Below are positions 6,720-14,437 of a stretch of DNA of 14,745 bases, one piece after another (positions within the stretch are counted from its first letter, which is position 1; each line of letters starts with the position of its first letter). The DNA lies in contig JAGAWH010000130.1 of assembly GCA_017941505.1 (NCBI GenBank), positions 1 to 14,745 of the forward strand, given 5' to 3'. The translations under genes and the position numbers were made by a program. Under the pieces are notes generated by a model that worked only from the letters and a program-made list of their open reading frames with translations, was not told the origin of the DNA and ran no database searches. The DNA comes from Faecalicoccus sp. (GTDB taxonomy: Bacteria; Bacillota_I; Bacilli_A; Erysipelotrichales; Erysipelotrichaceae).

Positions 6720-7735
6720 AGGTATTAGTTACAGGAGGAGCCGGTTATATCGGCTCGCACACATGTGTTGAATTACTGGAGGCAAATCACGAGGTTGTAG
6801 TAGTGGACAATCTGGCTAACTCCAGCCGCAAGGCAATCGCAAGAGTGGAACAGATCACTCAAAAACATATCACATTTTATCAATGTGACATTGCCGACAA
6901 AGAATATATGGACCGTATTTTCGCAACGGAAAAGGTGGATGCCGTTATTCATTTTGCGGGATTGAAGGCAGTGGGAGAATCCGTTCAAAAGCCTTTGGAG
7001 TATTACACCAATAATATTTCCGGCACATTAGTTTTAATTGATGTTATGCGCAAACACAATGTCAAGAATATCATCTTCTCTTCCAGTGCAACCGTGTACG
7101 GTTCACCTGCCCAGATTCCGATTACAGAGGAGTGTCCAAAAGGTACTTGTACCAATCCGTACGGATGGACAAAATGGATGTTGGAACAGATTTTAAGTGA
7201 TATCTATCATGCAGATAAACATTGGAATGTGATCTTGTTAAGATATTTCAATCCAATCGGAGCACACGAAAGCGGATTGATTGGAGAAGATCCAAAGGGA
7301 ATCCCGAACAATCTTCTTCCTTATGTTGCCCGTGTTGCGATTGGAAAACTGCCGGAGGTCGGCGTATTCGGTGATGATTATGATACACCGGACGGTACCG
7401 GAGTACGTGACTATATTCATGTAGTGGACCTTGCCAAGGGGCATGTATGCGCATTAAAGAAAATCGAAGAAAACGAAGGCTTGAAAGTCTATAATCTTGG
7501 AACCGGAAACGGATACAGCGTTTTAGATGTGATCCATGCCTTTGAAAAGGCATGCGGACATGCCATCCCGTATTCCATTAAGCCGCGTCGTGCCGGGGAT
7601 ATCGCAACTTGTTACTCCAAATGCGATTTAGCCCAAGCCGAGCTTGGCTGGAAGGCTGAGTATAATCTGGATGATATGTGTGCCTCCTCCTGGAAGTGGC
7701 AGTCTATGAATCCGGATGGATACGGAGACAATTAA
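6716..7735 (+). CDS. galE: UDP-glucose/UDP-GlcNAc 4-epimerase GalE
   Basis: This 339-residue extended SDR epimerase interconverts UDP-glucose and UDP-galactose. NAD binding is shown by GGAGYIG (7-13). The catalytic residues Ser124, Tyr149 and Lys153 (YGWTK) fall at the same numbers as in E. coli GalE, and Arg292 also coincides. At residue 299, where the E. coli enzyme has the bulky tyrosine that restricts the sugar pocket, this protein has Cys (ATCYSK). The human and Bacillus-type enzymes that also epimerise UDP-GlcNAc have a small residue there. I therefore infer that it can also supply UDP-GalNAc. AAGGAGG lies 7 nt before the ATG, and the start overlaps the previous stop by 4 nt. It is the third gene of the operon. 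Confidence 0.95.
   Translation: MKVLVTGGAGYIGSHTCVELLEANHEVVVVDNLANSSRKAIARVEQITQKHITFYQCDIADKEYMDRIFATEKVDAVIHFAGLKAVGESVQKPLEYYTNNISGTLVLIDVMRKHNVKNIIFSSSATVYGSPAQIPITEECPKGTCTNPYGWTKWMLEQILSDIYHADKHWNVILLRYFNPIGAHESGLIGEDPKGIPNNLLPYVARVAIGKLPEVGVFGDDYDTPDGTGVRDYIHVVDLAKGHVCALKKIEENEGLKVYNLGTGNGYSVLDVIHAFEKACGHAIPYSIKPRRAGDIATCYSKCDLAQAELGWKAEYNLDDMCASSWKWQSMNPDGYGDN
7724..7728 (+). promoter_or_regulatory. Ribosome binding site that fixes the start at 7737
   Basis: GGAGA within the end of galE lies 8 nt before the ATG at 7737. The alternative in-frame ATG at 7716 has only weak upstream pairing, and its product would add seven residues before the MKIALLIMAAG strand where this family normally begins. 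Confidence 0.7.
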
Positions 7736-7736
7736 T

Positions 7737-8672
7737 ATGAAGATTGCCTTATTGATTATGGCTGCCGGTCTAGGCAGTCGGTTTGGAACAGGAATCAAAC
7801 AGCTGACAGCTGTGGGGCCGAATAAGGAAATCATCATTGATTATTCGATTCACGATGCCATTGAAGCCGGTTTTAATAAGATTGTATTCATTATCCGTAA
7901 GGACATCGAAAAAGATTTTATGGAAGTTATCGGCAACCGCATTACGAAGATGTGTAATGATTTAGGTGTTGAAGTCGATATCGTCTTCCAGGAAAAAGAT
8001 GATCTTCCAAGTGGGTTTGAAGTACCTGAAGGCCGCATTAAGCCATGGGGAACAGGACAGGCAGTATTAGCGGCCCGTGATGTGATTCATGAACCGTTTG
8101 CGGTCATTAATGCGGATGATTATTACGGAAAAGAAGCGTATAAGAAAATGGCTGACTTCTTAAGACAATACACGCCTGATAAGCCTTATGAACTATCCAT
8201 GGCAGGTTTTGTCTTAAAGAATACGTTATCGGATTTCGGTGCTGTCACAAGAGGACTTTGCCGTGTTGATAAAAATGGATTTTTGACGAAGATCAAAGAA
8301 ACCAAGAATATCATCAAAACGGAAGCAGGGGCTAAGTCCGGTGAAGATGCCATTGATGCCGACATTCCGGTTTCCATGAATATGTGGGGATTTACCCCGG
8401 AATTTATTCCTATGCTGGAAAAAGGATTCGAACAGTTTCTTGAAAAGAATAAAGATAATATTCTTCAATGTGAATTTCTTTTACCAATCTTTATCGGAGA
8501 ATTATTGGAAAAGAATGCCGTATCGGTAAAGGTTCTTACTACCGATGATAAATGGTTTGGAGTAACTTATATTGAAGATAAAATCCCGGTTGTGAAAAGC
8601 TTTTTAGAGCTTACTGAAAAAGGTCTCTATGACGCAAAGAATATCTTTGATGATTTAAAGAGGAAGAAATAA
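7737..8672 (+). CDS. Sugar-phosphate-type nucleotidyltransferase (NTP transferase family)
   Basis: This 311-residue protein has the nucleotidyltransferase fold that joins an NTP to a phosphorylated substrate, releasing pyrophosphate. Visible are the nucleotide-binding MAAGLGSRFG (8-17) with Lys21 in GIKQL, KPWGTGQAV (102-110) and the metal-binding Asp in VINADDYYG (123-131). The later half (about 150-311) lacks hexapeptide repeats, so it is neither GlmU nor a GlgC-type enzyme. It is too long to be a typical LicC choline-phosphate cytidylyltransferase (about 230 residues). The substrate cannot be named. Neighbours suggest it activates a sugar or alcohol phosphate for the same glycan. It starts 1 nt after the galE stop and its stop overlaps the capA-like start by one base (TAATG), so expression is probably coupled. 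Confidence 0.85.
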   Translation: MKIALLIMAAGLGSRFGTGIKQLTAVGPNKEIIIDYSIHDAIEAGFNKIVFIIRKDIEKDFMEVIGNRITKMCNDLGVEVDIVFQEKDDLPSGFEVPEGRIKPWGTGQAVLAARDVIHEPFAVINADDYYGKEAYKKMADFLRQYTPDKPYELSMAGFVLKNTLSDFGAVTRGLCRVDKNGFLTKIKETKNIIKTEAGAKSGEDAIDADIPVSMNMWGFTPEFIPMLEKGFEQFLEKNKDNILQCEFLLPIFIGELLEKNAVSVKVLTTDDKWFGVTYIEDKIPVVKSFLELTEKGLYDAKNIFDDLKRKK

Positions 8673-9898
8673 TGAAACGATTATTGGCAGGAATGCTGGT
8701 GCTGTTTACTTTAATGTGCACGATTGCGCGCTTTGGCTTCGGTCACGATTTCAAAAATCAGAATTCACAAAGCACATCTACTACGGTGGCGCAGGGTACG
8801 ACAGAAAAAAAAGAGAAAGAGAAAAAGGTTAAAGATCCTTCCGATACACGTACCGGCTCTTCTTCCTTTACCTTTGTGGGTGTAGGAGATGATTTGATTC
8901 ATGGTGCTTTGTGGTGGCGTCAGGAACTGGCCGGTCAGGGTTATAATTTTGATTCCTATTATGAGTTAACAAACCCATATACACAGGCAGCGGATCTGGC
9001 ATTTATTAACCAGGAAACGGTCTGCGCCGGTAATATTCTTCCTTTCTCGCATTATCCAAGTTTTAACTCACCAACCGAGATTTTAGATTCTGTAGCTAAG
9101 GCGGGTTTTGATTGGACGGCAATGAGTTCCAATCATACACTGGATGCCGGTGTGGATGCTCTGATGTATCATCTGCAGTACATGAAGGATACCTATCCGG
9201 AAATATCTGTTACCGGATCGCATATGACAGAAGAAGAATCCCATGAATATATCGTTCGTGATGTCAATGGAATAAAGGTGGGACTTTTAGGTTATACATA
9301 CGGTATGAATACCGGCAATAACCCGGAGGATATGCCATGGCTTGTAGAAATCATTGACGAAGATTCCATTCGTGAAGATATGGAAGCTATTTCTAAAATC
9401 AGCGATGTGCAGATTGTCAGCATGCACTGGGGAACAGAGTATGATAACGGCATCAATGAAATGCAGCAGCAGTACGCAAAGCTTTTAAATGAATTAGGAG
9501 CAGAGGTTATCATCGGTACTCATCCTCATGTCATAGAGCCGGCAGAAATTTATCATGGCGAAGATCAGGACACCTTGATCTATTATTCGCTGGGTAATTT
9601 CTTAAGCGCCCAGGACACCAACTACGGTATGGTTGGAGGTATGGCAAGCTTTACCTTAAATTACAACTTTGATACGTTAGAAACAACATTTGAGGATGTT
9701 AAATTTATTCCGACAATTACGTATCTGGATTACCAATTCTATACATTTAGAACAACCACTATTCATGAATACACCAATGACTACGTAGCCGATCACTATG
9801 TGACGACGCAGGGATATGATATGTCCAAAGAATGGGTTATTCAATACGTACAGGATGTAATGGGTAATCCGGAAGGAATTGAAATCGTTCTTTCATAA
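8672..9898 (+). CDS. CapA-family (metallophosphatase-like) exported protein
   Basis: This 408-residue protein begins with a positively charged signal anchor (MKRLLAG, hydrophobic 4-19). A low-complexity Ser/Thr/Lys/Glu linker (about 28-62) follows. The CapA domain carries the metallo-phosphoesterase-like motifs VGDDLIH (71-77), NQET (113-116), SNHTLDAG (153-160), HWGTEY (252-257), GTHPHVIEP (282-290) and YSLGNF (305-310). The cysteine at 16 does not sit in a proper lipobox (TLMC), so it is probably membrane-anchored by the uncleaved helix. CapA proteins are best known from poly-gamma-glutamate capsules, but no CapB/CapC ligase genes are present here, so a role on the wall-linked polysaccharide is more likely. 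The biochemical activity of this family is not settled. The SD GAGGA precedes the start by 7 nt. It is the last gene of the operon. Confidence 0.88.
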   Translation: MKRLLAGMLVLFTLMCTIARFGFGHDFKNQNSQSTSTTVAQGTTEKKEKEKKVKDPSDTRTGSSSFTFVGVGDDLIHGALWWRQELAGQGYNFDSYYELTNPYTQAADLAFINQETVCAGNILPFSHYPSFNSPTEILDSVAKAGFDWTAMSSNHTLDAGVDALMYHLQYMKDTYPEISVTGSHMTEEESHEYIVRDVNGIKVGLLGYTYGMNTGNNPEDMPWLVEIIDEDSIREDMEAISKISDVQIVSMHWGTEYDNGINEMQQQYAKLLNELGAEVIIGTHPHVIEPAEIYHGEDQDTLIYYSLGNFLSAQDTNYGMVGGMASFTLNYNFDTLETTFEDVKFIPTITYLDYQFYTFRTTTIHEYTNDYVADHYVTTQGYDMSKEWVIQYVQDVMGNPEGIEIVLS

Positions 9899-9920
9899 GC
9901 AGGTTCATCCTGCTTTTTTT
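9897..9920 (+). terminator. Rho-independent terminator ending the five-gene operon
   Basis: GCAGG (9899-9903) and CCTGC (9909-9913) pair around TTCAT, followed by seven T (9914-9920). The hairpin starts directly after the stop codon. Confidence 0.9.
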
Positions 9921-9959
9921 CACATAATGTCATTATTTTTGATTAAATAATGGGAAAAA

Positions 9960-9988
9960 TTGACATGTCAACTATTTAATGCGAAAAT
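9960..9988 (+). promoter_or_regulatory. Candidate promoter of the LCP gene with a palindromic -35 region
   Basis: A perfect TTGACA (9960-9965) is spaced 17 nt from GAAAAT (9983-9988, 4/6 to TATAAT). The -35 box is the left half of a perfect 12-bp palindrome, TTGACATGTCAA (9960-9971), which could be an operator. The -10 box is weak, so the promoter may need help or be modest. Confidence 0.5.
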
Positions 9989-10017
9989 AGGCACGTAAAT
10001 AAAAAGGGGTAAAACGA

Positions 10018-11712
10018 ATGGATGAAAATGTAAAAGACAGTAAGGGGTATACAATATATAAAGTAGTTATCACGATATTGCTGCTGATATTATGCGCTTT
10101 AATGTGCTATCAAATCGTCACATTAAAAATGCTGCCGACAAGGCTCTTGTTTCCGATACTCGGAATCTTAGTTCTTCTGGTGTTAATTGTCATCATCCTG
10201 ATGGATTTCTGGCCAAGAAGAAAGATCTCAAAGATCATTACGGCTGTGCTGGCCGGTGTCATGACATTTGTGATGGCAGTCGGTAACTATTATATTTATT
10301 CTACAGACGGAATGTTAGATACTGTTACGGCTAATACCGGTCTTGTGGATAACACGGTATCGATTGTCACTTTGAATAAAAATTTGGAATCGCTCGATGG
10401 AGTGAAGTCCATCGGTTTTTTAAGCACGCTGGATGAAACCGGTCAAACAAAGATGAAAGAAGCTTTGATGGAAGAATATCGTGTTGAAAAAGAATCCGAT
10501 CTTCCATTCGAAATCGTTGAATTTGACAGTATTGCCAAACAGATGGAAGCTTTATATGATGGCACCATTGATGCTGCAGTGCTCAATGAATCATATCGTT
10601 CTAACGTTGTGATCTATAAGCGCTATGCCTTGTTTAATGAAGAATCTTCCGTATTGTATCAAACATCATACTTTACGATTAAGCCAAATGAATCCACTAA
10701 TGTAACCAATATCACATCCACACCGTTTGTAGCCTTTATCAGTGGTAACGATACGTATGGTGATATCAGTGAGATATCACGTTCCGATGTTAATATGGTT
10801 GTGGTCGTAAACCCGATTTCACATACCGTATTGTTAGTAAGTATTCCGCGTGATATGTATGTGCCTTCTGTATGCAGTGCAGATGCAGGATGTATGTATG
10901 GTGCTATGGATAAGATCAACCATTTAGGTCTTCACGGTGTAAACGCATCGAAGATGACGGTTGAAAACTTCTTAGATATCGATATTAACTATACCTTCCG
11001 TGTTAACTTCTCCAGTGTTGAAAGAATTGTTGATACCTTAGGCGGTATTGATGTCTTTGTAGAGGAAGGCCTAGCGGTTGATTCCTGGGGTGCTGATAAT
11101 GCCGTACCGGGCGTCGTTGAAGGATGGAACCATTTAGACGGACATCGTGCTTTGTGTTTTGCCCGTGAGCGTTATGCCTATGAAGATGGTGATAACCAGC
11201 GTGTAAGAAACCAGCGTACGGTATTCCTTGCCGTACTCGATAAGGTACTTTCTCCTTCTACCTTGATGACATATACACAGCTTCTGGATGATGTTGAAAG
11301 CACATTTGAAACCAATATGTCCAAACAGGAAATTTCCGAATTGGTAGAATGGCAGTTAGATAACGGAACGCTTTGGAACTTTGAACAGTATCAGGTTGAA
11401 GGTGGCGGAGACATCTGTTATTGTGCTGAATTAGGTATGCCGGCATCTGTTCTGGTACCGGATAACCGTACCGTAAATATCGCCCATGATATGATCACAG
11501 CAGTTTTGAACGGTCAGTCTTCCGATACCATTGATACATCTTGGTTAGAGACTACAGAACCGGAATATAACTATTATGAATCACTCACCATCGATGAAGC
11601 GTATGCAGAAGATGAAACATATATGACATTTGACTACAATTCACAACCGGCCGCTAATTCTGAATCCGAAGGATATCAGGAAGGCGAAGCGGACATGAAC
11701 GCTGTTGAATAA
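10018..11712 (+). CDS. LytR-CpsA-Psr (LCP) family glycopolymer ligase with N-terminal accessory domain
   Basis: This 564-residue membrane protein should transfer a lipid-linked polysaccharide to peptidoglycan on the outer face of the membrane. Three membrane helices (about 14-34, 42-64 and 72-93) are followed by an extracellular accessory region (about 110-225) with alternating strands and helices reminiscent of a small periplasmic-binding-protein fold (compare streptococcal CpsA). The LCP domain (about 236-415) shows RSD (255-257), SIPRDMYV (275-282), MDKINHLGL, DTLGGIDV, HLDGHRALCFARER (372-385) and the pyrophosphate-contacting DNQRVRNQ (392-399). The tail from about 510 is acidic and tyrosine-rich. 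Cysteines at 286 and 292 (CSADAGC) and at 467 and 469 (CYC) lie outside the membrane and might form disulfides. The start is fixed by AAGGGG 8 nt upstream. It has its own promoter and terminator between two glycan operons. Confidence 0.93.
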   Translation: MDENVKDSKGYTIYKVVITILLLILCALMCYQIVTLKMLPTRLLFPILGILVLLVLIVIILMDFWPRRKISKIITAVLAGVMTFVMAVGNYYIYSTDGMLDTVTANTGLVDNTVSIVTLNKNLESLDGVKSIGFLSTLDETGQTKMKEALMEEYRVEKESDLPFEIVEFDSIAKQMEALYDGTIDAAVLNESYRSNVVIYKRYALFNEESSVLYQTSYFTIKPNESTNVTNITSTPFVAFISGNDTYGDISEISRSDVNMVVVVNPISHTVLLVSIPRDMYVPSVCSADAGCMYGAMDKINHLGLHGVNASKMTVENFLDIDINYTFRVNFSSVERIVDTLGGIDVFVEEGLAVDSWGADNAVPGVVEGWNHLDGHRALCFARERYAYEDGDNQRVRNQRTVFLAVLDKVLSPSTLMTYTQLLDDVESTFETNMSKQEISELVEWQLDNGTLWNFEQYQVEGGGDICYCAELGMPASVLVPDNRTVNIAHDMITAVLNGQSSDTIDTSWLETTEPEYNYYESLTIDEAYAEDETYMTFDYNSQPAANSESEGYQEGEADMNAVE

Positions 11713-11718
11713 TAATGG

Positions 11719-11746
11719 AGTCCCATTTACATGAATGGGACTTTTT
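11719..11746 (+). terminator. Rho-independent terminator after the LCP gene
   Basis: AGTCCCATT (11719-11727) pairs perfectly with AATGGGACT (11734-11742) around a 6-nt loop. A short T-tract ends at 11746. Confidence 0.88.
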
Positions 11747-11753
11747 AAGTGGT

Positions 11754-11782
11754 TTGAAGAATAGGCATGAATAGCGTATAAT
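11754..11782 (+). promoter_or_regulatory. Promoter of the second dehydratase operon
   Basis: TTGAAG (11754-11759, 4/6), a 17-nt spacer and a perfect TATAAT (11777-11782). It sits just after the preceding terminator and about 20 nt upstream of the start codon. Confidence 0.78.
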
Positions 11783-11803
11783 GTAAAACGTTAAGGGTGT
11801 CAT

Positions 11804-13648
11804 ATGGATAGTATATATAAGTCAAATCTTTATCAAAAATATAGGGGCATTATCATTTCTATTGTGGATTTGTTGATAGTGTTTTTCAGTTATATATTTA
11901 CCTTCTTTTATGAGAATGGTTTTTTCATGGCTGTCAGTGTGATTCATGTCACAAAGTATGTAATTATGGCCATGTTTTTTGTGTTGACGTTACATCTTGT
12001 GATGGGATTTGTATTTCAAACACATAAAAGCTTATGGACTTTTACAGGTACAAGCGATATCTTGCGTCAGGTACTTAAAAGCTTAAGCTGTTTTTTGATT
12101 ATGTTACTATTCACAAGATTAACCGGCTTGTATCATGATTCCTTATTGATTATTTCTGAGCTCTTAGCTTTATTTTTAAGCTTGGGAATTCGTTTGATCT
12201 ATCGTAATATGCACCAGTTTATGATGAATTCCGGAAGAAAGGAAAATGCAGTTATTGTAGGTGCAGGCAATGCCGGTTATTTAATGTTGAATGAAATTTA
12301 CCGCGGATCAGGCTATCCGTATAACGTTGTCGGTTTTTTAGATGATTATAAATCCAAGGGTACTATCGTCAACGGGAAAAAGGTATTAGGAACCATTGAT
12401 GAAGTGGGTAATGTTGTCAAGAAATATGATGTTAAACATTTATTTATCGCCATCAATCGGGCAACGGAAGAGCAGAAAAAGCGCGCTATCGACCTTTGTT
12501 CGCAAACCAGTGTCAGCACAAAGATCATGCGTTTTACTACGGAAAATGATTTAAACAGTCCGATTCGCATCGACGATATCGAAATTAAGGATTTATTACA
12601 GCGTCCCAGCATTGACCTGAAGGTCGAACAGATTGGCTCTTATCTTACTTTTAAAACGGTCTGTGTGACCGGTGCGGGAGGTTCGATCGGATCGGAACTC
12701 TGCCGTCAGATTGTCCGCTTCCATCCTAAAAAGCTTATTATGGTCGATATTAATGAAAATGCCTTATATATGTTGAAACAGGAATTCCTGCGAAATATTG
12801 CCAAAGATGAAATGGATAAGGATATCCAGCTTGAAACTTTGATTATCTCAATCCGCGAAAGAGAAGAGATGTTTAAATTGATTGAAAAGTATCGTCCGCA
12901 TGTCGTATATCATGCAGCGGCCCATAAACATGTACCGCTCATGGAAGACAGGCCGATGGAAGCTATCCGCAATAATGTGTTTGGAACCAAAAATGTGATT
13001 GATGCCTGTATGGCAGGCAGAGTGGAGCGCTTTATTATGATATCTACCGATAAAGCGGTCAATCCAACCAATGTCATGGGAGCAACCAAACGAATGACAG
13101 AATTAATTCTTCAGTCACGCAGAAATGAAAACGGTGTTCGTATGGCAGCAGTTCGATTTGGAAATGTGTTAGGTTCTAATGGTTCTGTTATTCCTATTTT
13201 TAAGGAACAGATCAAAAGCGGAGGTCCGGTAACAATTACCGATAAAAATATTACCCGTTATTTTATGACCATACCGGAAGCTGCTCAATTGGTTTTACAG
13301 GCAGGATATTATGCCGATAATCGGGAAATCTTTGTGTTAGATATGGGCGAACCGGTTAAGATTTTAACCCTGGCAGAAAAGATGATTCAGTTATCGGGTT
13401 TACGTCCTTATAAGGATATTGAAATTAAAGAAATCGGACTTCGTCCCGGTGAAAAAATGTATGAAGAGTTATCCTTAGGGTCGGAAAAACATCACCGTAC
13501 GGATAATCCATTGATTTTTGTGAACGAAAGGCAATATATTTCCCAGGAGAATATTGATTCCCGTCTGCAGTTATTGGCAGATACATTATCTAAGACAGAT
13601 GATGTGAAGGAAATCAAATCTGTCTTAATGAAAACGATTGATATGTAA
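11804..13648 (+). CDS. Membrane-bound nucleotide-sugar 4,6-dehydratase (FlaA1/CapD/PglF family), standard form
   Basis: This 614-residue protein has the same architecture as the enzyme encoded at 795. About four membrane helices (15-36, 50-72, 90-106, 112-132) precede a first nucleotide-binding fold with IVGAGNAGY (151-159) and the catalytic SDR fold with TGAGGSIGSE (289-298). STDKAVNPTN (414-423) follows, then MGATK with Met425 and Lys429 in place of the usual Tyr-Lys, and LRPGEK (546-551). The length is typical of the family. It lacks the insertion and C-terminal extension of the first copy, and only short conserved blocks match, so this is an old paralogue and not a recent duplicate. It likely makes a UDP-4-keto-6-deoxy-HexNAc, possibly feeding a different branch such as a FucNAc or QuiNAc-type sugar; this is not determinable here. 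AAGGGTG precedes the ATG by 4 nt. It leads an operon with the GT2 genes. Confidence 0.92.
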   Translation: MDSIYKSNLYQKYRGIIISIVDLLIVFFSYIFTFFYENGFFMAVSVIHVTKYVIMAMFFVLTLHLVMGFVFQTHKSLWTFTGTSDILRQVLKSLSCFLIMLLFTRLTGLYHDSLLIISELLALFLSLGIRLIYRNMHQFMMNSGRKENAVIVGAGNAGYLMLNEIYRGSGYPYNVVGFLDDYKSKGTIVNGKKVLGTIDEVGNVVKKYDVKHLFIAINRATEEQKKRAIDLCSQTSVSTKIMRFTTENDLNSPIRIDDIEIKDLLQRPSIDLKVEQIGSYLTFKTVCVTGAGGSIGSELCRQIVRFHPKKLIMVDINENALYMLKQEFLRNIAKDEMDKDIQLETLIISIREREEMFKLIEKYRPHVVYHAAAHKHVPLMEDRPMEAIRNNVFGTKNVIDACMAGRVERFIMISTDKAVNPTNVMGATKRMTELILQSRRNENGVRMAAVRFGNVLGSNGSVIPIFKEQIKSGGPVTITDKNITRYFMTIPEAAQLVLQAGYYADNREIFVLDMGEPVKILTLAEKMIQLSGLRPYKDIEIKEIGLRPGEKMYEELSLGSEKHHRTDNPLIFVNERQYISQENIDSRLQLLADTLSKTDDVKEIKSVLMKTIDM

Positions 13649-13650
13649 CA

Positions 13651-13655
13651 GAAGG
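13651..13655 (+). promoter_or_regulatory. Ribosome binding site that fixes the start at 13664
   Basis: GAAGG is 8 nt before the ATG at 13664 but only 2 nt before the in-frame TTG at 13658, so the ATG is preferred. Confidence 0.65.
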
Positions 13656-13663
13656 TTTTGTAT

Positions 13664-14437
13664 ATGAGTGAAAAAAGAAAAAGTATCTCGATCGCCATGG
13701 CAGCGTGCAATGGTGAACCTTTTATAGAAGCTCAAATCGATTCTATATTACGTCAAATGACATCCAGAGATGAGCTTGTCATCTCATTGGATTTCTCCAA
13801 AGACCATACGGAAGAAATTATCCGCAATTATATGAAAAAAGATAAACGGATTGTATTGATTCATGGACCTTCTAAGGGGGTTGTACGCAATTTTGAATCT
13901 GCCATCAATATGTGTCAGAAAGAAATCATCTTTCTGGCCGACCAGGATGATATCTGGCTTTTAGGTAAGGTCAATGCAGTATTAAAGGAATTTGAGGATG
14001 AGAATGTGCAGGTGGTTTTGCACGATGCTACGATTGTCGATCAAAATCTGGATGTACAGGGTAAATCCTATTTTAAATACCGCCACTGCAAGACAGGAAT
14101 TTGGCGCAATATTTTGAAAAATTCCTATACCGGTTGCTGCATGGCTTTTCGCAGGGAATTAAAAGACGATATACTTCCTATCCCGAAACGAGTACCTATG
14201 CACGATCAATGGATAGGTTTGATTGGGGAATTGAAGGGAAAGGTAGTGTTAATTGATACACCGTATATTCTTCATCGCAGACACACTTCCAATTCATCGG
14301 ATTTAAGGCACTCGGGTCCATCCCAGATCTTAACTTGGCGGATTAATATCATAAAGGCATTATCAAGGTATGATAAGGATTGGTATAAGAAAGCAGGACC
14401 TTTCGAGTTTAAGTCGGAGGAAGTCAAAGAATCATGA
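13664..14437 (+). CDS. GT2-family glycosyltransferase with altered nucleotide-binding motif
   Basis: This 257-residue GT-A protein probably adds a sugar to the growing lipid-linked repeat. It opens with the family strand ISIAMAACNGEPFIEAQIDS (8-27). It has the metal-binding DQDD (93-96) followed by IW, a TGCCM segment (156-160), the probable catalytic-site HDQW (180-183) and a C-terminal RRHTSNSS. The early Asp-Asp-Gly-Ser motif is LDFS (42-45), retaining only the second Asp and the Ser. The next gene encodes a related enzyme with the normal motif. It starts 15 nt after the dehydratase stop, and its own stop overlaps the next start (ATGA), so the genes form one operon. Donor and acceptor are unknown; rhamnosyltransferase-like proteins are the closest in style. 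Confidence 0.87.
   Translation: MSEKRKSISIAMAACNGEPFIEAQIDSILRQMTSRDELVISLDFSKDHTEEIIRNYMKKDKRIVLIHGPSKGVVRNFESAINMCQKEIIFLADQDDIWLLGKVNAVLKEFEDENVQVVLHDATIVDQNLDVQGKSYFKYRHCKTGIWRNILKNSYTGCCMAFRRELKDDILPIPKRVPMHDQWIGLIGELKGKVVLIDTPYILHRRHTSNSSDLRHSGPSQILTWRINIIKALSRYDKDWYKKAGPFEFKSEEVKES

Noticed and set aside
7248..7553. Open frame of 101 codons on the - strand inside galE
   Set aside because: Antisense to conserved GalE sequence, rich in Arg/His/Pro as expected for a shadow frame.
7737..8672. LicC-type choline-phosphate cytidylyltransferase
   Set aside because: The nucleotidyltransferase motif fits, but the protein is about 80 residues too long, and no choline kinase or choline transporter gene is in view.
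10659..10919. Open frame of 86 codons on the - strand inside the LCP gene
   Set aside because: It lies fully inside a well-conserved LCP domain; its composition is that of a shadow frame and it shows no family resemblance.
2290..13200. Similar DNA at the VRFGNVLGSNGSVIP coding stretch of both dehydratases as a repeat for recombination
   Set aside because: The similarity is short, imperfect at the DNA level and explained by protein conservation.
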